Notes under the pieces: model-generated | What the model saw: the letters and a program-made list of their open reading frames with translations, nothing else | Database searches by the model: none | Told to the model about the DNA's origin: nothing | Shown here: positions 1 to 10,449 of the stretch, one piece after another | Layout: every line of letters begins with the position of its first letter | Numbering within the stretch: the first letter of the stretch is position 1 | Origin: Chenopodium formosanum | Lineage: Eukaryota; Streptophyta; Magnoliopsida; Caryophyllales; Amaranthaceae | Length of the DNA: 64,000 nucleotides | NCBI GenBank assembly: GCA_024500155.1 | Contig: CM044859.1 | Coordinates: 310,001 to 374,000, forward strand | Direction of reading: 5' to 3' | Translations under genes and position numbers: made by a program

Positions 1-123
1 ACATACTTTGATTACTTTCTGAACTTTGTATAAACACTGTTCTTACAGATAAATTGGCTTCTACTGCAAATATAATCTGCAGTGATTCAGTCACCAGAAA
101 TCAATTGCAGTTCATTCCGTGAC

Positions 124-3100
124 TCATCGTGCCAATTTTTTGAGTCGTTGGAGTGTCTTCTGCTTGATCCACTGCCTATCATACGGCAAGTAACCTTGTA
201 TGGAATGCTCATAACTACAGAAACAAAGACAGCAATAATCAGACCAATCAAGCAACCAGGAGAGAATTAAAATCATGAACAGAACAGAAGTAATCCAGGA
301 AAACTACAAAGACTTAACATGAAATTATGTTACAAATTTTGCAAAATCAGATAAACAAATGAACAACAAAATTACTCATGTTTGAAATGAGTATCAAAAA
401 TCTTAATGATTTCAGAGCTTAGATAAGTGGTTCCTCTACTTTTCCATGTCTTAAGGAAATAAGGAGCAAGATAAATTCCAGCTATATCCCTATATGATAG
501 GCCAGGCAAAAAACTTCAACCATATAGGACATGAAAATCAAAGAAGATGAAAATCATAATAATTAGCTAACGCTAATCGACAATTTCAGTTGATAATATA
601 CAATCAAATTAATAGAATTAGGAGGAGGGACCTACACCAATGCACTCAAATCAGCAAGCCCATCGATGAAATTGTATAAATCACCAATGTCATAACTGAT
701 GTTTCTGAGGGCTGGATTTATCTCCTTCAGCTTCCTTTCATACAATGCACAGATACCTGTACGTAAAGCATGCAAGACTGCATAAGCAAGTATGATAAAT
801 AAATAAAGAAAAAAAACAAGTAAAATCAGGGCTACAGACTAATCACTCAACAGGTATATTAAGATACTACAGTCATTCATCCCACAAAAGATAACTAAGG
901 TCAAGAGGAGCTATTGGAGTTGGATACACTGTTGTACTTTTATGGCTAGGCCCATTGCTTGCGCAGATGCTCCAAACATTTGCTTACCACATGATGTCAG
1001 TGGCATGTTGAACTCTTCCAAGAAGGTGGCTGCCACTATTACGCCTGATGTTCCAAATTCCCTGTCAGACTCTTGGTTTCACAATTTGTTATAAATCTTT
1101 ATGGCTTGCTGGCCCTAGATTACACACCATTCATACATATTTTGCAATAATTTATTGTCAAAGAAAAGTTAATAATATTTCATTTAATAAGAACGATTTC
1201 CCATAATATTGTTGAAATAAAAATCAATTCCCATAATACATTGATTTAAAAATAAATTCCCTACATAGTGTCCACGTAGGATCGTTTTTTTGCTTTTGGT
1301 TCAACTTAAAACCGCTAATGGTAATAGCGGTTTTAAAAAAGAGACCGCCTCTAACAATAACAGGTCTCTTTGCGTCCTTGGTTAATTCACAAGGTATTAT
1401 TTCAAAGAGACCGCCTTTCAATACGACAGGTCTCTTTGTGTTAGCCCACAACAAGAAAAGAGAGCGCTGGCAATTACACTTATAACTTCAAAGAGACCGC
1501 CTTTCAATAAAAACAAGTCTCTTTGACTTTATTTTACAAAAATTGCAAAACCGCTAATACCGTTAGCGGTTTTAAGTTGAACCGAAAACCAATCCTACGT
1601 GGACACTACTTTGGGAATTTGTTTTTAAAACGAAGCATAATGGGAATTAATTTCTATTTTAACAATATTAAGGGAAATCGTTCCATTTAATAATCCTAAG
1701 GTAAAAATACTATAGATTGCAGGTGTTGAGAAAAAAAAGTATTATATACTTGTAATCAGTGCTATAGTGTAGCAGCAAACAATTACTAACAAATAACCGA
1801 AAATAACATATTCATTTACAACTTAATTTTAAATTTTATTAAGGTGGCTTGTCCGGCAAAGACTCTACAAGTCTACGTTTAAATAGATTATGATAAGGTT
1901 GACCTCTGCTGCTTACGTTGATATGGATTAGCACAGAGTTGTAGATCTTTCAGGCATGATTCTTTACCATAAGTTTTATCCTCATGAAATTATTAAAGCT
2001 TCTTCCACCAATAATCAAAAAGCTCATAGAAAAAAAATCCAAACTTCTATACTAAACTCTGTAATTTTGTAATAGCAACAAAAATTGAAAACCTACCATC
2101 CATTGCTTGACTTATTGACTCATAATCCATAAATGTTCGAGTTGATCTGTTCTGTGATGTCTGCATTAGGATAATTGTATGCCTATTGTCCTGCAGAAAT
2201 GAAAATAAGCTCCAGTAAGCATCCCAAAGGGTCAGGAAACGACAAGGCTCAAAAGTAGGGAGCTAAAGAATCAATATCAACTATATATTCAATTTAAATC
2301 AGCAAATGTATGATGAACTGGCTCCATAGATTAGAAATCAATGAATCCATATCACACACATTACTTTCAGTATGCTCAAGCATATTAAAAGTTCAACAAA
2401 AAAAATAAATTAAAGAATCATCTAGGTTCATGACAACCATGGTTATGTGCTGGAGCACCAGAAGTCGATCATGTAGAGTCAGTCACTTGTTTCTAGATAA
2501 TCTAGCAAGTAGGATTAACATTTCCAGCTAAGGGGCAGCTAAAACAGGTTTTTGAATATATAAGTAAAGCATGGGTTACAATATACATATGAGTCAAAAA
2601 AACAAGACTGATTGAATAATTGCACTACAATTTTAAATTTGAACAAGGCATTGCCGCCTAGGTTTTGCAAACAACTTTGGATCACTCAAACCATTCGAAA
2701 AGAAAGCTGAAAAGTAAATTTATCACTCGAATGATTGAGGACTTGGAATTCCAATAGAAGTACCAGTCATAAGTATATAGTTCTTGTAAGGACCTAGAAA
2801 CACTAAAAAATACAAAACCAAGATCATAATGTATTCCAGACATTTATTGATTCTCTTTTCTTGGTGGATTAAAAAAGCATAAGCACATGTCTTACACAGC
2901 GAGCAATTTCATCGACTAAAAGAGTTTGTTGTAATACATAAGTAAAAGGTCAGCTCATGCTTAAGAGCACAAAAGCAACAAATAGCTGGACTAAACACAA
3001 GTTCATACATTACATCCTAGATTTTTTTTTAAAAGATTGCATCTAAGATGAATAGGACTATGGCAAGAAAGCATCATTGACACGTGTACACAATAAAATA

Positions 3101-4163
3101 TTACACAAGTATAGCCAACCAATATTTAGCTTTAATAGAAATCAATTAGAAGCAAACACTCACTTCAAAATCTATTTTCCAGCTCATCAAAGGAAAAACT
3201 AGGAAACGGAAATTTCAGTAAGAAATTCTGCATTTGGATTCAAAGCAGTTACTTTTTATACTAGAAACCTGTCAATCAAATAAAGTTCTTAGACAAGTGT
3301 TACCCTTTCCAACGAGCTTTATCAGATTTTTTTTTTTCATTTAATAAAAACACTTACATTTACACTCCAAGTAACAACAATTCTACTAAGTGGAGCTAAA
3401 CTCTATATACCAACGCCTCAATTATTAAAGCAATAAAAGAACGTATACCATTATTCTTTTCTATTCTTTGATTGCAAAGAATCACTTGACTACCATATCA
3501 ACTAAGTTTTACAGAACAACTCAAATGACTTAAATCAACTAAAAGGAATGGTAGAGATAATCCAAATTAAACCTCACACACACACACACTGACACACCCA
3601 ACTGAATTTTCGCCACCAACTTCATATAGCAGCACATCAATCATTACATATATAAACAGCAACTAAAATTAACTTTGCTCAAACAACACTAGAAGAAAGC
3701 AAACTACAGAAGTCCAAAGTATTGCTCAATTTTTGCCACCAACTCAATTTTACCGCCTAAAATCACAAAGAAGCATATTATCAATTACATACACAGCAGC
3801 TTAACCACATTACAATGAAAGCAGCCAAAGTAAAGCAGTCCAAGACTGATTATATGTGCAAACCCTAATTCCCAAATTAATTGCAAAAATCAACCAATTT
3901 CTGAAATTCTTTATTGTTACTTCAACTACATGAAATTCCACTTCATCAGCAAATTATTTTACTAAAAAATGATCAAAAAACAATCCCCAAAACTTCAAAT
4001 TTGTATAATCCTATCAAATTTTGAAGCAAGAACAACACAGCAGAAGTTACACTAAACCTCAAATTCATGGTAAAACCCTAGATATAAAATCATTTGTAAC
4101 AAGAATTAAATTGATAAGAAGTGAAGTATGATACAAGAGAGAGAAAGAGAGAGAGAGTACCAT
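124..4163 (-). CDS. ERH: Enhancer of rudimentary homolog (ERH), 4 coding exons
   Basis: Small conserved nuclear protein; in animals and fission yeast ERH homodimerises and takes part in mRNA processing and elimination. Coding exons, read on the minus strand, are 4163-4161, 2190-2097, 756-636 and 214-124. They join in frame to 102 residues, close to the 104 of human ERH. All three introns are GT-AG. Recognisable segments are NRHTIILMQTSQNRSTRTF (exon 2), LYERKLKEINPALRNISYD and DLYNFIDGLADLSALV (exon 3) and YEHSIQGYLPYDRQWIKQ (exon 4), which give the whole single-domain ERH fold. The first coding exon holds only the ATG, followed at once by a donor (ATG|GTAC). Intron 1 is about 2 kb and intron 2 hosts a Mutator-like MITE. 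The upstream leader is CT-rich on the coding strand (near 4136-4157). No break or missing residue was seen. Confidence 0.95.
1191..1683. mobile_element. Mutator-like MITE inside ERH intron 2
   Basis: The 493 bp element begins GAACGATTTCCC and ends with the inverse, GGGAAATCGTTC. Imperfect inverted arms of about 125 bp follow. It is flanked by a perfect 10 bp direct repeat CATTTAATAA (1181-1190 and 1684-1693), a length typical of Mutator-like insertions. Each arm carries its own small palindrome (AAACCGCTAA...TAGCGGTTT). The centre has three short hairpins built from AGAGACCGCC and GGTCTCTTTG. There is no transposase, so it is non-autonomous. Read on either strand the whole element could fold into a long hairpin RNA within the ERH pre-mRNA. 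Confidence 0.85.
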
Positions 4164-4327
4164 GTTGAAGAACGAGGGAGGGTCGAAGAAGTTGCAGAGA
4201 TTGAAGGAGAGAGGAAAATTGGCAGTGTGCCCACGGTCTACGCCGACTCCTATCAAATCAAAATTCCTCAAATAAGATGACAAGTTGATAAAAACAAATA
4301 CGTAGTATTAAGGGCCTGTTCTGTTCC

Positions 4328-4450
4328 GTTGAAATTCAGTTCAGTTCAGTTTAGTTCAGTTCAGTTCAGTTCAGTTCAGTTCAGCTCAGTTCAGTTCAGC
4401 TCAGTTCAGTTTAGTTCAGTTCAGTTCAGTTCAGTTCAGTTCAGCTCAGC
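4328..4450. repeat. TTCAG pentanucleotide array (left)
   Basis: About 24 tandem copies of TTCAG with occasional TTTAG and CTCAG variants, at the left end of the Tourist-like element. Confidence 0.9.
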
Positions 4451-4535
4451 TCTTAATTTATGTCTAATGATATTGCTAATGATATAAAGCCAAATTTCAT
4501 TCTTTTAAGCTCTTATTCAACGACAACAACATCAA

Positions 4536-4536
4536 A

Positions 4537-4600
<64 letters not shown>

Positions 4601-4655
4601 TTAACAATAATATTAATAATAATAATACTAATAATACTAATAATAATAATCAATA
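4536..4655. repeat. ATA trinucleotide microsatellite
   Basis: A nearly pure run of ATA/AAT units that becomes interrupted towards the right. Long isoleucine-type reading frames here are artefacts of the repeat. Confidence 0.95.
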
Positions 4656-5257
4656 AATAATAATAATAATTATCAATAATTAATAATAATGATAATAACA
4701 ATAATAATATTGATACAATTCATTGTTCAAATGGTTCTATTTTTTTGAAACATATTTCTAATGTTAATCTCATTGAGAAAATTAGAGTACTACACAACTT
4801 AAACTAATTTTCATAGTCAGTTAGAGTACTACACAACTAATTTTCTTTCTCTTTATTTGGGGTTAGAGCATCGTGGGTTAGTTAGGGTGTTTTGTTGGTT
4901 TTTTTTTTTATTTTTATTTTTATTTTTATTTTTATTTTTATATATATATTATTTTATTTAAAATTTGTTTAAATGGGTTAGATACATGTAAGTGTTTTGT
5001 GTTCTTTTGTCCTAATACTATTTTATTTTTGAATTAAATAGTATATGTGTTTAAAATGTTTAGAGGTTTCAAGTTTTTAATATATTTTCCATACATTTTA
5101 TAATATATTTTCCATACATTTTATAATTATAATTATATAGTATATTTTTCGTAAATATTTTAATATGTACATTTGTATATACACATATGTATAGTAATAA
5201 ATATCAATAAATAATAAAAGATCACTAATCCGTAGTTAAAAATCACTAATTAATAAG

Positions 5258-5333
5258 TTCAGTTCAGTTCAGTTCAGTTCAGTTCAGTTCAGCTCGGTTC
5301 AGTTCAGTTCAGTTCAGTTCAGCTGAGTTCAGT
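5258..5333. repeat. TTCAG pentanucleotide array (right)
   Basis: Second TTCAG array, same orientation as the left one, ending just before the right terminal inverted repeat of the Tourist-like element. Confidence 0.9.
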
Positions 5334-5437
5334 CAAACGGAACAGGCCCTAAGTTCTAAAAAAACCAATTTTTTTTATTTATTTATTTTTTTTTACAAGA
5401 AATTTCTCTAATCTTAATTCTTCGTATGCGGAGTATA

Positions 5438-5528
5438 CTACCACCGGTCCAAATTACTCGCAACTTTGGAATATTTTAAATCTCACAAATAATATCCCAA
5501 AGTTGCGAGTAATTTGGACCGGAGGTAG
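5438..5528. mobile_element. Stowaway-like MITE
   Basis: A 91 bp near-perfect hairpin. The left arm CTACCACCGGTCCAAATTAC is matched by the inverse of the right arm, and a TA dinucleotide lies on each side (5436-5437 and 5529-5530). The arms are about 40 bp with a very short loop. Confidence 0.85.
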
Positions 5529-5574
5529 TATAATAATCTATATCGAAAAAAATAACAAGTTTATCAGCATGATA

Positions 5575-5577
<3 letters not shown>

Positions 5578-5631
<54 letters not shown>
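5578..5631. repeat. TA dinucleotide microsatellite
   Basis: About 26 uninterrupted TA units. Confidence 0.97.
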
Positions 5632-5632
<1 letters not shown>

Positions 5633-6125
5633 GTATTATTTATATTATTATAAGTAAATCAACAAATTAGTTTTATTTGTGGGACCACAAATGTTGATCT
5701 ATTTATAAAAATGTTACTTGATAGTTGGGACTTCCTCATATTCAACCATGGGCGGAATCGGGGGTGACTGGGGTAGCCATGGCCACGGGCCACCCCCTTG
5801 ATTTTGGTTAAACATTAATTTTGCATTTGCTGTCAAACAAGTCTAGAGAATTTTCCTTACTCCCACACTATTTCAGGGCTTCCTTCAAGATTCGTTAAAG
5901 GACTAAATAGATTACTCTTAATCTTAGAGATTCTGGTCACGATGATGATCAAGGCTGGCCTACTCTCTTTGGCATCATTGTGTGGTGGATTTGGCATTGG
6001 CGAAATTGTTGTGTTTTCAGTCGACGACGTGAGATGAGATTCTCGTAGATGGGAGCTTTCATTTGAATTTGAGTTGATGAACCCTTTAGGAGTCTAAATT
6101 AAATAGTCTGAATGTCGGTACTTCC

Positions 6126-6831
6126 TTGAGGCCTAAAAGGCAGCAACCGTATGCGAATTGGCAGCCTCCTGATTTCGGTTGGTGTGTTCTTAATTGTGAC
6201 GGTGCAGCTAAGGGGTGCCCTGGGCCTGCAAGGGGTGGTGCTCTAATTCGTGATCAAGAAGGCAAGTTCATCTTAGGTTTTGCTACCAATTTTGGTCGTT
6301 GTATAGCCTGCCTTAGAGCTGAGGTATTGGCTCTAACCCGAGGCCTTGAGTTAGCTAAGAATTTACAAATTGAAAAACAGGAAATTCAATTGGACAACCT
6401 CACATGTGTGCAAATTCTGAAGCAGGGGACAGCTATTGGAGGTGAGAATGTGCATGAATTAAAAAGATGCATCAATATGCTTAACCAAGATAGCTGGGAG
6501 CAGGGGCGGACCTTCGTTGAGGCGGGTCGGGGCCCGACCCCCCTTAATTTTTCTAAGCTATTGGTTAAAAGTAATATAATGTTTAATAATTGCAATTAAA
6601 AAGTTATGGCATAGTGGTTAAGTATTGTTATTTTTTAGCAAAAGGTTGGAGGATCAAATTTTGGCCCCCAAACTTTTTGGCCCAAGATCCGCCACTAGCT
6701 GGGAGGTAAAGATAGCTCATATATATCGGCAAGAAAATCGAGCGGCGTATTGGTTGGCCAACCGCGCAGTCACTCAAGACACGGATTTTGATCTTCTTAG
6801 TTTTATTTCTTTAGGCCTTACCCTTGCCTAA
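6126..6831 (+). pseudogene. RNase H-like (RVT_3) domain fragment, split by a MITE
   Basis: The plant RNase H-like domain usually found at the C-terminal end of LINE polyproteins is readable from about 6156. It has NCDGAAKG (first catalytic Asp), RAEVLALTRGLELA (Glu) and LDN (second Asp). The frame is interrupted after QDSWE at about 6500 by a 197 bp MITE. It resumes at 6703 as VKIAHIYRQENRAAYWLANR and ends LSFISLGLTLA. The last catalytic Asp normally in NRAADWLA is Tyr here. No in-frame ATG precedes the domain; the frame opens at a TTG. It is a relic rather than a working enzyme. Confidence 0.8.
6501..6697. mobile_element. hAT MITE nested in the RNase H fragment
   Basis: The left end CAGGGGCGGACCTT and the inverse of the right end (AAGATCCGCCACTA) match at 11 of 14 positions. 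An exact 8 bp target duplication GCTGGGAG lies at 6493-6500 and 6698-6705. Removing the element and one TSD copy restores the surrounding RNase H frame. The 197 bp interior has a GC-rich palindrome next to the left end. It also has a tRNA-like A box (TGGCATAGTGG, about 6606) and a B-box-like GGATCAAAT (about 6650). Confidence 0.85.
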
Positions 6832-6999
6832 TTCCTTCTTAGTTGTTTTTCTTTGTGTTTTTCTTTGTTTTGCTTGTTTTTCTTTTCTTGGCATTGCATC
6901 ATGAAAAAAAACACACACACACACACAAATTTTCACAGCTTGTTAACATGTGAGATCTTTAAATTATGGGATTTCTTACGTGAGACTATTATTTTTGGT

Positions 7000-7460
7000 T
7001 GAGCGAGTATTGTGCATATTCTAGAGGCTTCCGGAATAATCAAGTAAGGTCTTTACTTGCTCTTGATTTCCCTAGAATAATATACTATTCGAATGTTTTA
7101 GAGCATTATTGATATTGAAAGCTATTAGAATATAATACATGGTTCGTGAATTTTCCAGAACATTATGGATATAAGAATGATGGAGAAATTTCTAGAATAT
7201 TCCGGCCATTTCTTCCGAACTCCATTTACACCTATAAATATAGGTCATGGGCATTATTCAATCATTGAATACAACATAACACAAGAAGTCATACCATACA
7301 CAAGCATTCCTACATACTACACCTCTTTGTACTATCTACCTTCGTTACTTTGTAATACTCCTGTGTGAGTTTTTATTTTAATAGTTCTCTTGTAATACTC
7401 GTCATGTACTCTCCTATATTCAAATAGTGGAATAAAAGTGTCCGTCGTTACATAAAATTG
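7000..7460 (+). promoter_or_regulatory. Possible LTR or promoter relic with TATA box
   Basis: TATAAATAT at about 7233 is preceded by TTCTAGAATATTCCGG and followed by AT-rich leader-like sequence. An AATAAA-type signal near 7430 comes next. This order resembles a plant Ty1-copia LTR (U3-R-U5), but I could not define TG...CA ends, a target duplication or a second LTR. It could equally be promoter DNA captured by the hAT element. Confidence 0.3.
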
Positions 7461-7606
7461 TGTGTTCATTTACATTAATTATCTTGTCAATTATCAATTC
7501 AACTTATACTTCTCAATCAAACACATATTCGCTTCCGTTGCACACTCTTCAACCCTGATCTTGAACACTCTACTTTAAAATTTCTGATTCCGCCACTGTA
7601 TTCAAC

Positions 7607-8654
7607 ACTTTGACCTTGTTCATTTAAGCTGTTCTGTTATGTCAGGAAGCTCAAAAGAAAAGGGTCTTTTTCCGCTTTTTACAAGTGCATTTATTTATTT
7701 ATTTTTTTATTTTGAGGAAATACAAGCGCATCGATTTAAATATGTGAGATTGTGTGGAAAGATTCTTCCTATATGTTTCTTATAATTTTTTAAATATGTG
7801 TCAAGTGATTTAAAACCATTCCCCTATAAATTTTGTCCACAATACATAATAATGTGAAATTTGATAAAACTTAGAAATTAAATTGACAAAACTGCAAAGA
7901 TCCATATAAAAAGAATACAAGTGTAAAATTGGCTTTCAAACATTTGATGTTAAGTTATGGAACTCATCTATTGCTCTAGTACAGCTCCCTCAATGTTAAA
8001 TTATGGGACGTGTCTTCACTTTCAAGGGTCCTATCCAAACATTTGAAGATGTAGGGCCGGTAAATTTAGTAATGATGCTAGTTTTTTTGCATCCTTGCGC
8101 AATGAAGCAACCAAACAAGAAATTATTATATATTATGACATGGTAACTCGACGTCCAACAGCGCTGCTTTTTCAATTGTTAGTCAAAATAATACTACTAA
8201 AATACATTTTCACCCTTGGTAAAGGATTTATGCTAAAGGTAGCATGATACTTGTAGAAAGGTTTGTTGTTGTTGTATCGCTTTGATAAATTCTGAATTTT
8301 AGAATTTCCAAAAGTTCAGAACAGTCACTCCACCAAACTGTCATTACATATAATAGTTTGGGTTGGTTATTAAGCTGTGAGAATCATTCGTATAGATGAG
8401 GAGGATACACGCAACATCTCACTATATAAATAGTTTTGTAAAAAGTATATACAGTATACATTTTTGTAATACAGCCAAAAACTTCGATTGTAAGTAGAAT
8501 GATCAATTTGCTTATCTTCTTGGAATAAAATTTTGATAAGGCGTGATTACCTTGCTACATATAGTAAGTAATATGTTATGCAGCCAATGCAAATGTAATT
8601 AACATATATTCTAAACTTTGAATACCTTCATGAATACCTCTGCAGAAATTGAAT
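7607..8654. other. Intergenic, nothing recognised
   Basis: AT-rich sequence with no convincing reading frame, RNA gene or repeat boundary on either strand. Confidence 0.6.
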
Positions 8655-9320
8655 CTAGTATGCTAACTTGCTTTTGTACGTCTTGGAAAGTTTAAGCCTG
8701 GTTGGAGTAGCAGACACGCGTAACTTTCCACATTCATCTTGACCAAACATACCATACCCTACTCCCAACCCATCACCCAGTGAACTCTCTTCAGGCACAT
8801 TAAATTGCACCCTATTAGCTAATTGTCTCATCTCTATTACTCGATATCTTTCCTTTGCATTCCGTAGCCTTTTTCCTCCTCTTTTCTTTTTACTTCTTGA
8901 ATCGTAAGGCACAGGAAGAGTCTTGTGTATCTTAGCTGCTGTTGGAGGTTCTTGCAACTTGTCAATCTTCTTTCGTACCTCTTGGAGGAATTTCCTTCCA
9001 ATTTGTCCCGTTGAGTCTCCTTTCACGACATCCACTCGAGCTGTAAGGGATAACTTTGCAACCAGTGCACGAGACACATGCCCTCTTAAAGAGGGAGGTG
9101 TACTGTGAAACAAATCTGTTTGTTCAATATAACCAATACGAAGCTGATCACTTGAAAAACCTGCTAAAATTTTCTTTTGAGCCCCAACAAGTTTAACATT
9201 ACAAGCTGTCAGATTAGCTAACTCGACTAAACCACCAGCATCAGCAATGAGTTTAGCCGCAGTGGCACTCCCAACCAGAGCGGAAACATTAGGTGCAATA
9301 TCTAACATCCGACTCTCAAC
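8655..9320 (-). pseudogene. Truncated intronless Prp31 copy (copy 1)
   Basis: Encodes about 217 residues of the U4/U6 snRNP protein Prp31, which in the spliceosome binds the 15.5K protein-U4 snRNA 5' stem-loop through its Nop domain. The segment runs from LDIAPNVSALVGS through the Nop domain (GAQKKILAGFSS, EQTDLFHSTPPSL) to the basic tail (KKKRGGKRLRNAKERYR) and PEESSLGDGLGVGYGMFG, stopping after SKLAY. The N-terminal 200 or so residues and the C-terminal 90 are missing. Homology to copy 2 stops at about 9320, just past VESR, where unrelated AT-rich sequence begins. Against copy 2 I count 16 substitutions and two small indels. Several changes (LTACNVK for MPACNVQ) leave family-consensus residues, so this copy looks decayed. 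Confidence 0.85.
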
Positions 9321-9554
9321 AAAATTTTTAATTTAGATGGTTCTAGGTAACAATTTTTATTGTGGGTGGTTTTAGACAAAATGATGGATTTAATAGGGGG
9401 TTTTAGACAAAATTTCCTAATATTAATAGTAGTTTGAAAAAGCAAATAGAACTATCATTTAAGAGCTTAAATTAGGCTATAAGGGTCTATCAATAAGGGA
9501 CGTAGGGAGTTGAAAAGTTGCAATTAATGCTTAATTAAAGGCGATTCAGAATTA

Positions 9555-9826
9555 CTCCCTCTGTACTTATTTTTTTAGCGCATTTGACTGTGCACGGTCT
9601 CCAAGACGCGTCTTAGAATGTCTATATCTTTATTTTCATACATGTAAAATTATAAAAAAAAAAAAAAAAAAAAAACGTAATATTAATAAAATATACAATG
9701 AAACGAATATAACAAGACCACTCATGAATATATAATCTTTTATAGATTAATAATAATTTATGGTCAAAGTTTTCAAAATTTAACCCAAAAAATGGCAATG
9801 GGGCAAAAATAAAGAGACGGAGGGAG
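9555..9826. mobile_element. Stowaway-like MITE
   Basis: A 272 bp element starting CTCCCTCTGTACTTATTTTT and ending with the inverse (AATAAAGAGACGGAGGGAG), flanked by TA on both sides (9553-9554 and 9827-9828). The ends match the classic Stowaway CTCCCTCCGT terminus. Confidence 0.85.
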
Positions 9827-9828
9827 TA

Positions 9829-10449
9829 ATACACATTAGCATTTTGTCCTCTAATAGAGAAAAATATCTTTTTTCGATGTTATTCAATCATATCTATCTT
9901 TCTATCTTAATTCACGTTTATCCCTTCAATATATTTAAAGCAAAATTGTTGCATGTTTTCAAGTACAGTAAAACCAATTTTTTTTTAAAAAAAAAAAAAA
10001 TTCATCCCCAAAATTATTTTTTTTTTCAGTGAAATTGAAATCATCTAATTTTAAATTGTGTTTCGGCATTATTATTTTTCTTTTTTTAAAATCTGGGTAT
10101 GAATCCAAATTTTTGGCGACAAATACAAACTATGTAGTTCCATCTTCTCATTTTCTTTACAAAAATCACTATTTTTTTTTCCAATTTTCTGAATTTTGAT
10201 AAGTTCTTTTTACTTTTTAAATTAATAGAGGAAGAAGTAAAATTCATAAACGAAAAATGTATATACTACATACAAGTGAACCAAACCATGCTTTTAGTGA
10301 TCTACTCAATAACCTTGCCGATTTCGTGGAAAATTATGGGTAAGTTTCGCTGTCATCACCTTGTTCTGTTATATATATGTTACACTTTTCTTTTAATAAA
10401 ATCGACATGAAACGAATTATATTATAATTATTTATAAATTAACAAATTG
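9829..10449. other. Intergenic, AT-rich, nothing recognised
   Basis: Long A and T runs with no supportable coding or RNA feature. Confidence 0.6.

Larger units (their letters stand above)
4312..5349. mobile_element. Tourist/PIF-Harbinger-like element with TTCAG arrays
   Basis: The termini are inverted: GGGCCTGTTCTGTTCCGTT at the left, AAACGGAACAGGCCC at the right. A TAA target duplication lies on each side (4309-4311 and 5350-5352). That TSD and the GGGCC start fit PIF/Harbinger Tourist-type MITEs. Inside each terminus is a pentanucleotide array of TTCAG (about 4328-4450 and 5258-5333), both reading in the same direction. The centre is an AT-rich filler with an ATA microsatellite. No transposase was seen. 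It lies about 150 bp upstream of the ERH start codon. Confidence 0.75.
5747..7598. mobile_element. Non-autonomous hAT-type element carrying an RNase H fragment
   Basis: The left end CATGGGCGGAATC and the inverse of the right end (GATTCCGCCACTG) match at 11 of 13 positions. A perfect 8 bp direct repeat TATTCAAC flanks both sides (5739-5746 and 7599-7606), as expected for hAT. The 1852 bp interior has no transposase. It holds a broken RNase H reading frame, a nested hAT MITE and, at about 7000-7460, a segment that looks like an LTR or promoter. A chance pairing of two separate hAT ends is possible but the exact TSD argues against it. Confidence 0.7.

Noticed and set aside
1224..1454. 76-codon minus-strand frame
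   Set aside because: It lies entirely in the Mutator-like MITE and reflects its internal hairpins.
1280..1560. CRISPR-like appearance of three spaced repeats
   Set aside because: The repeats are hairpins inside a plant MITE with a 10 bp target duplication; spacing is irregular and the genome is eukaryotic.
4065..4283. 72-codon minus-strand frame around the ERH start
   Set aside because: It runs through the 5' leader, the ATG-only exon and intron 1 in a frame unrelated to ERH.
4460..4701. Open frames of 62-66 codons on both strands rich in isoleucine
   Set aside because: They are translations of the ATA microsatellite.
7000..7460. Complete LTR retrotransposon
   Set aside because: No second LTR, primer-binding site, or gag-pol frame; kept only as a low-confidence LTR/promoter relic.
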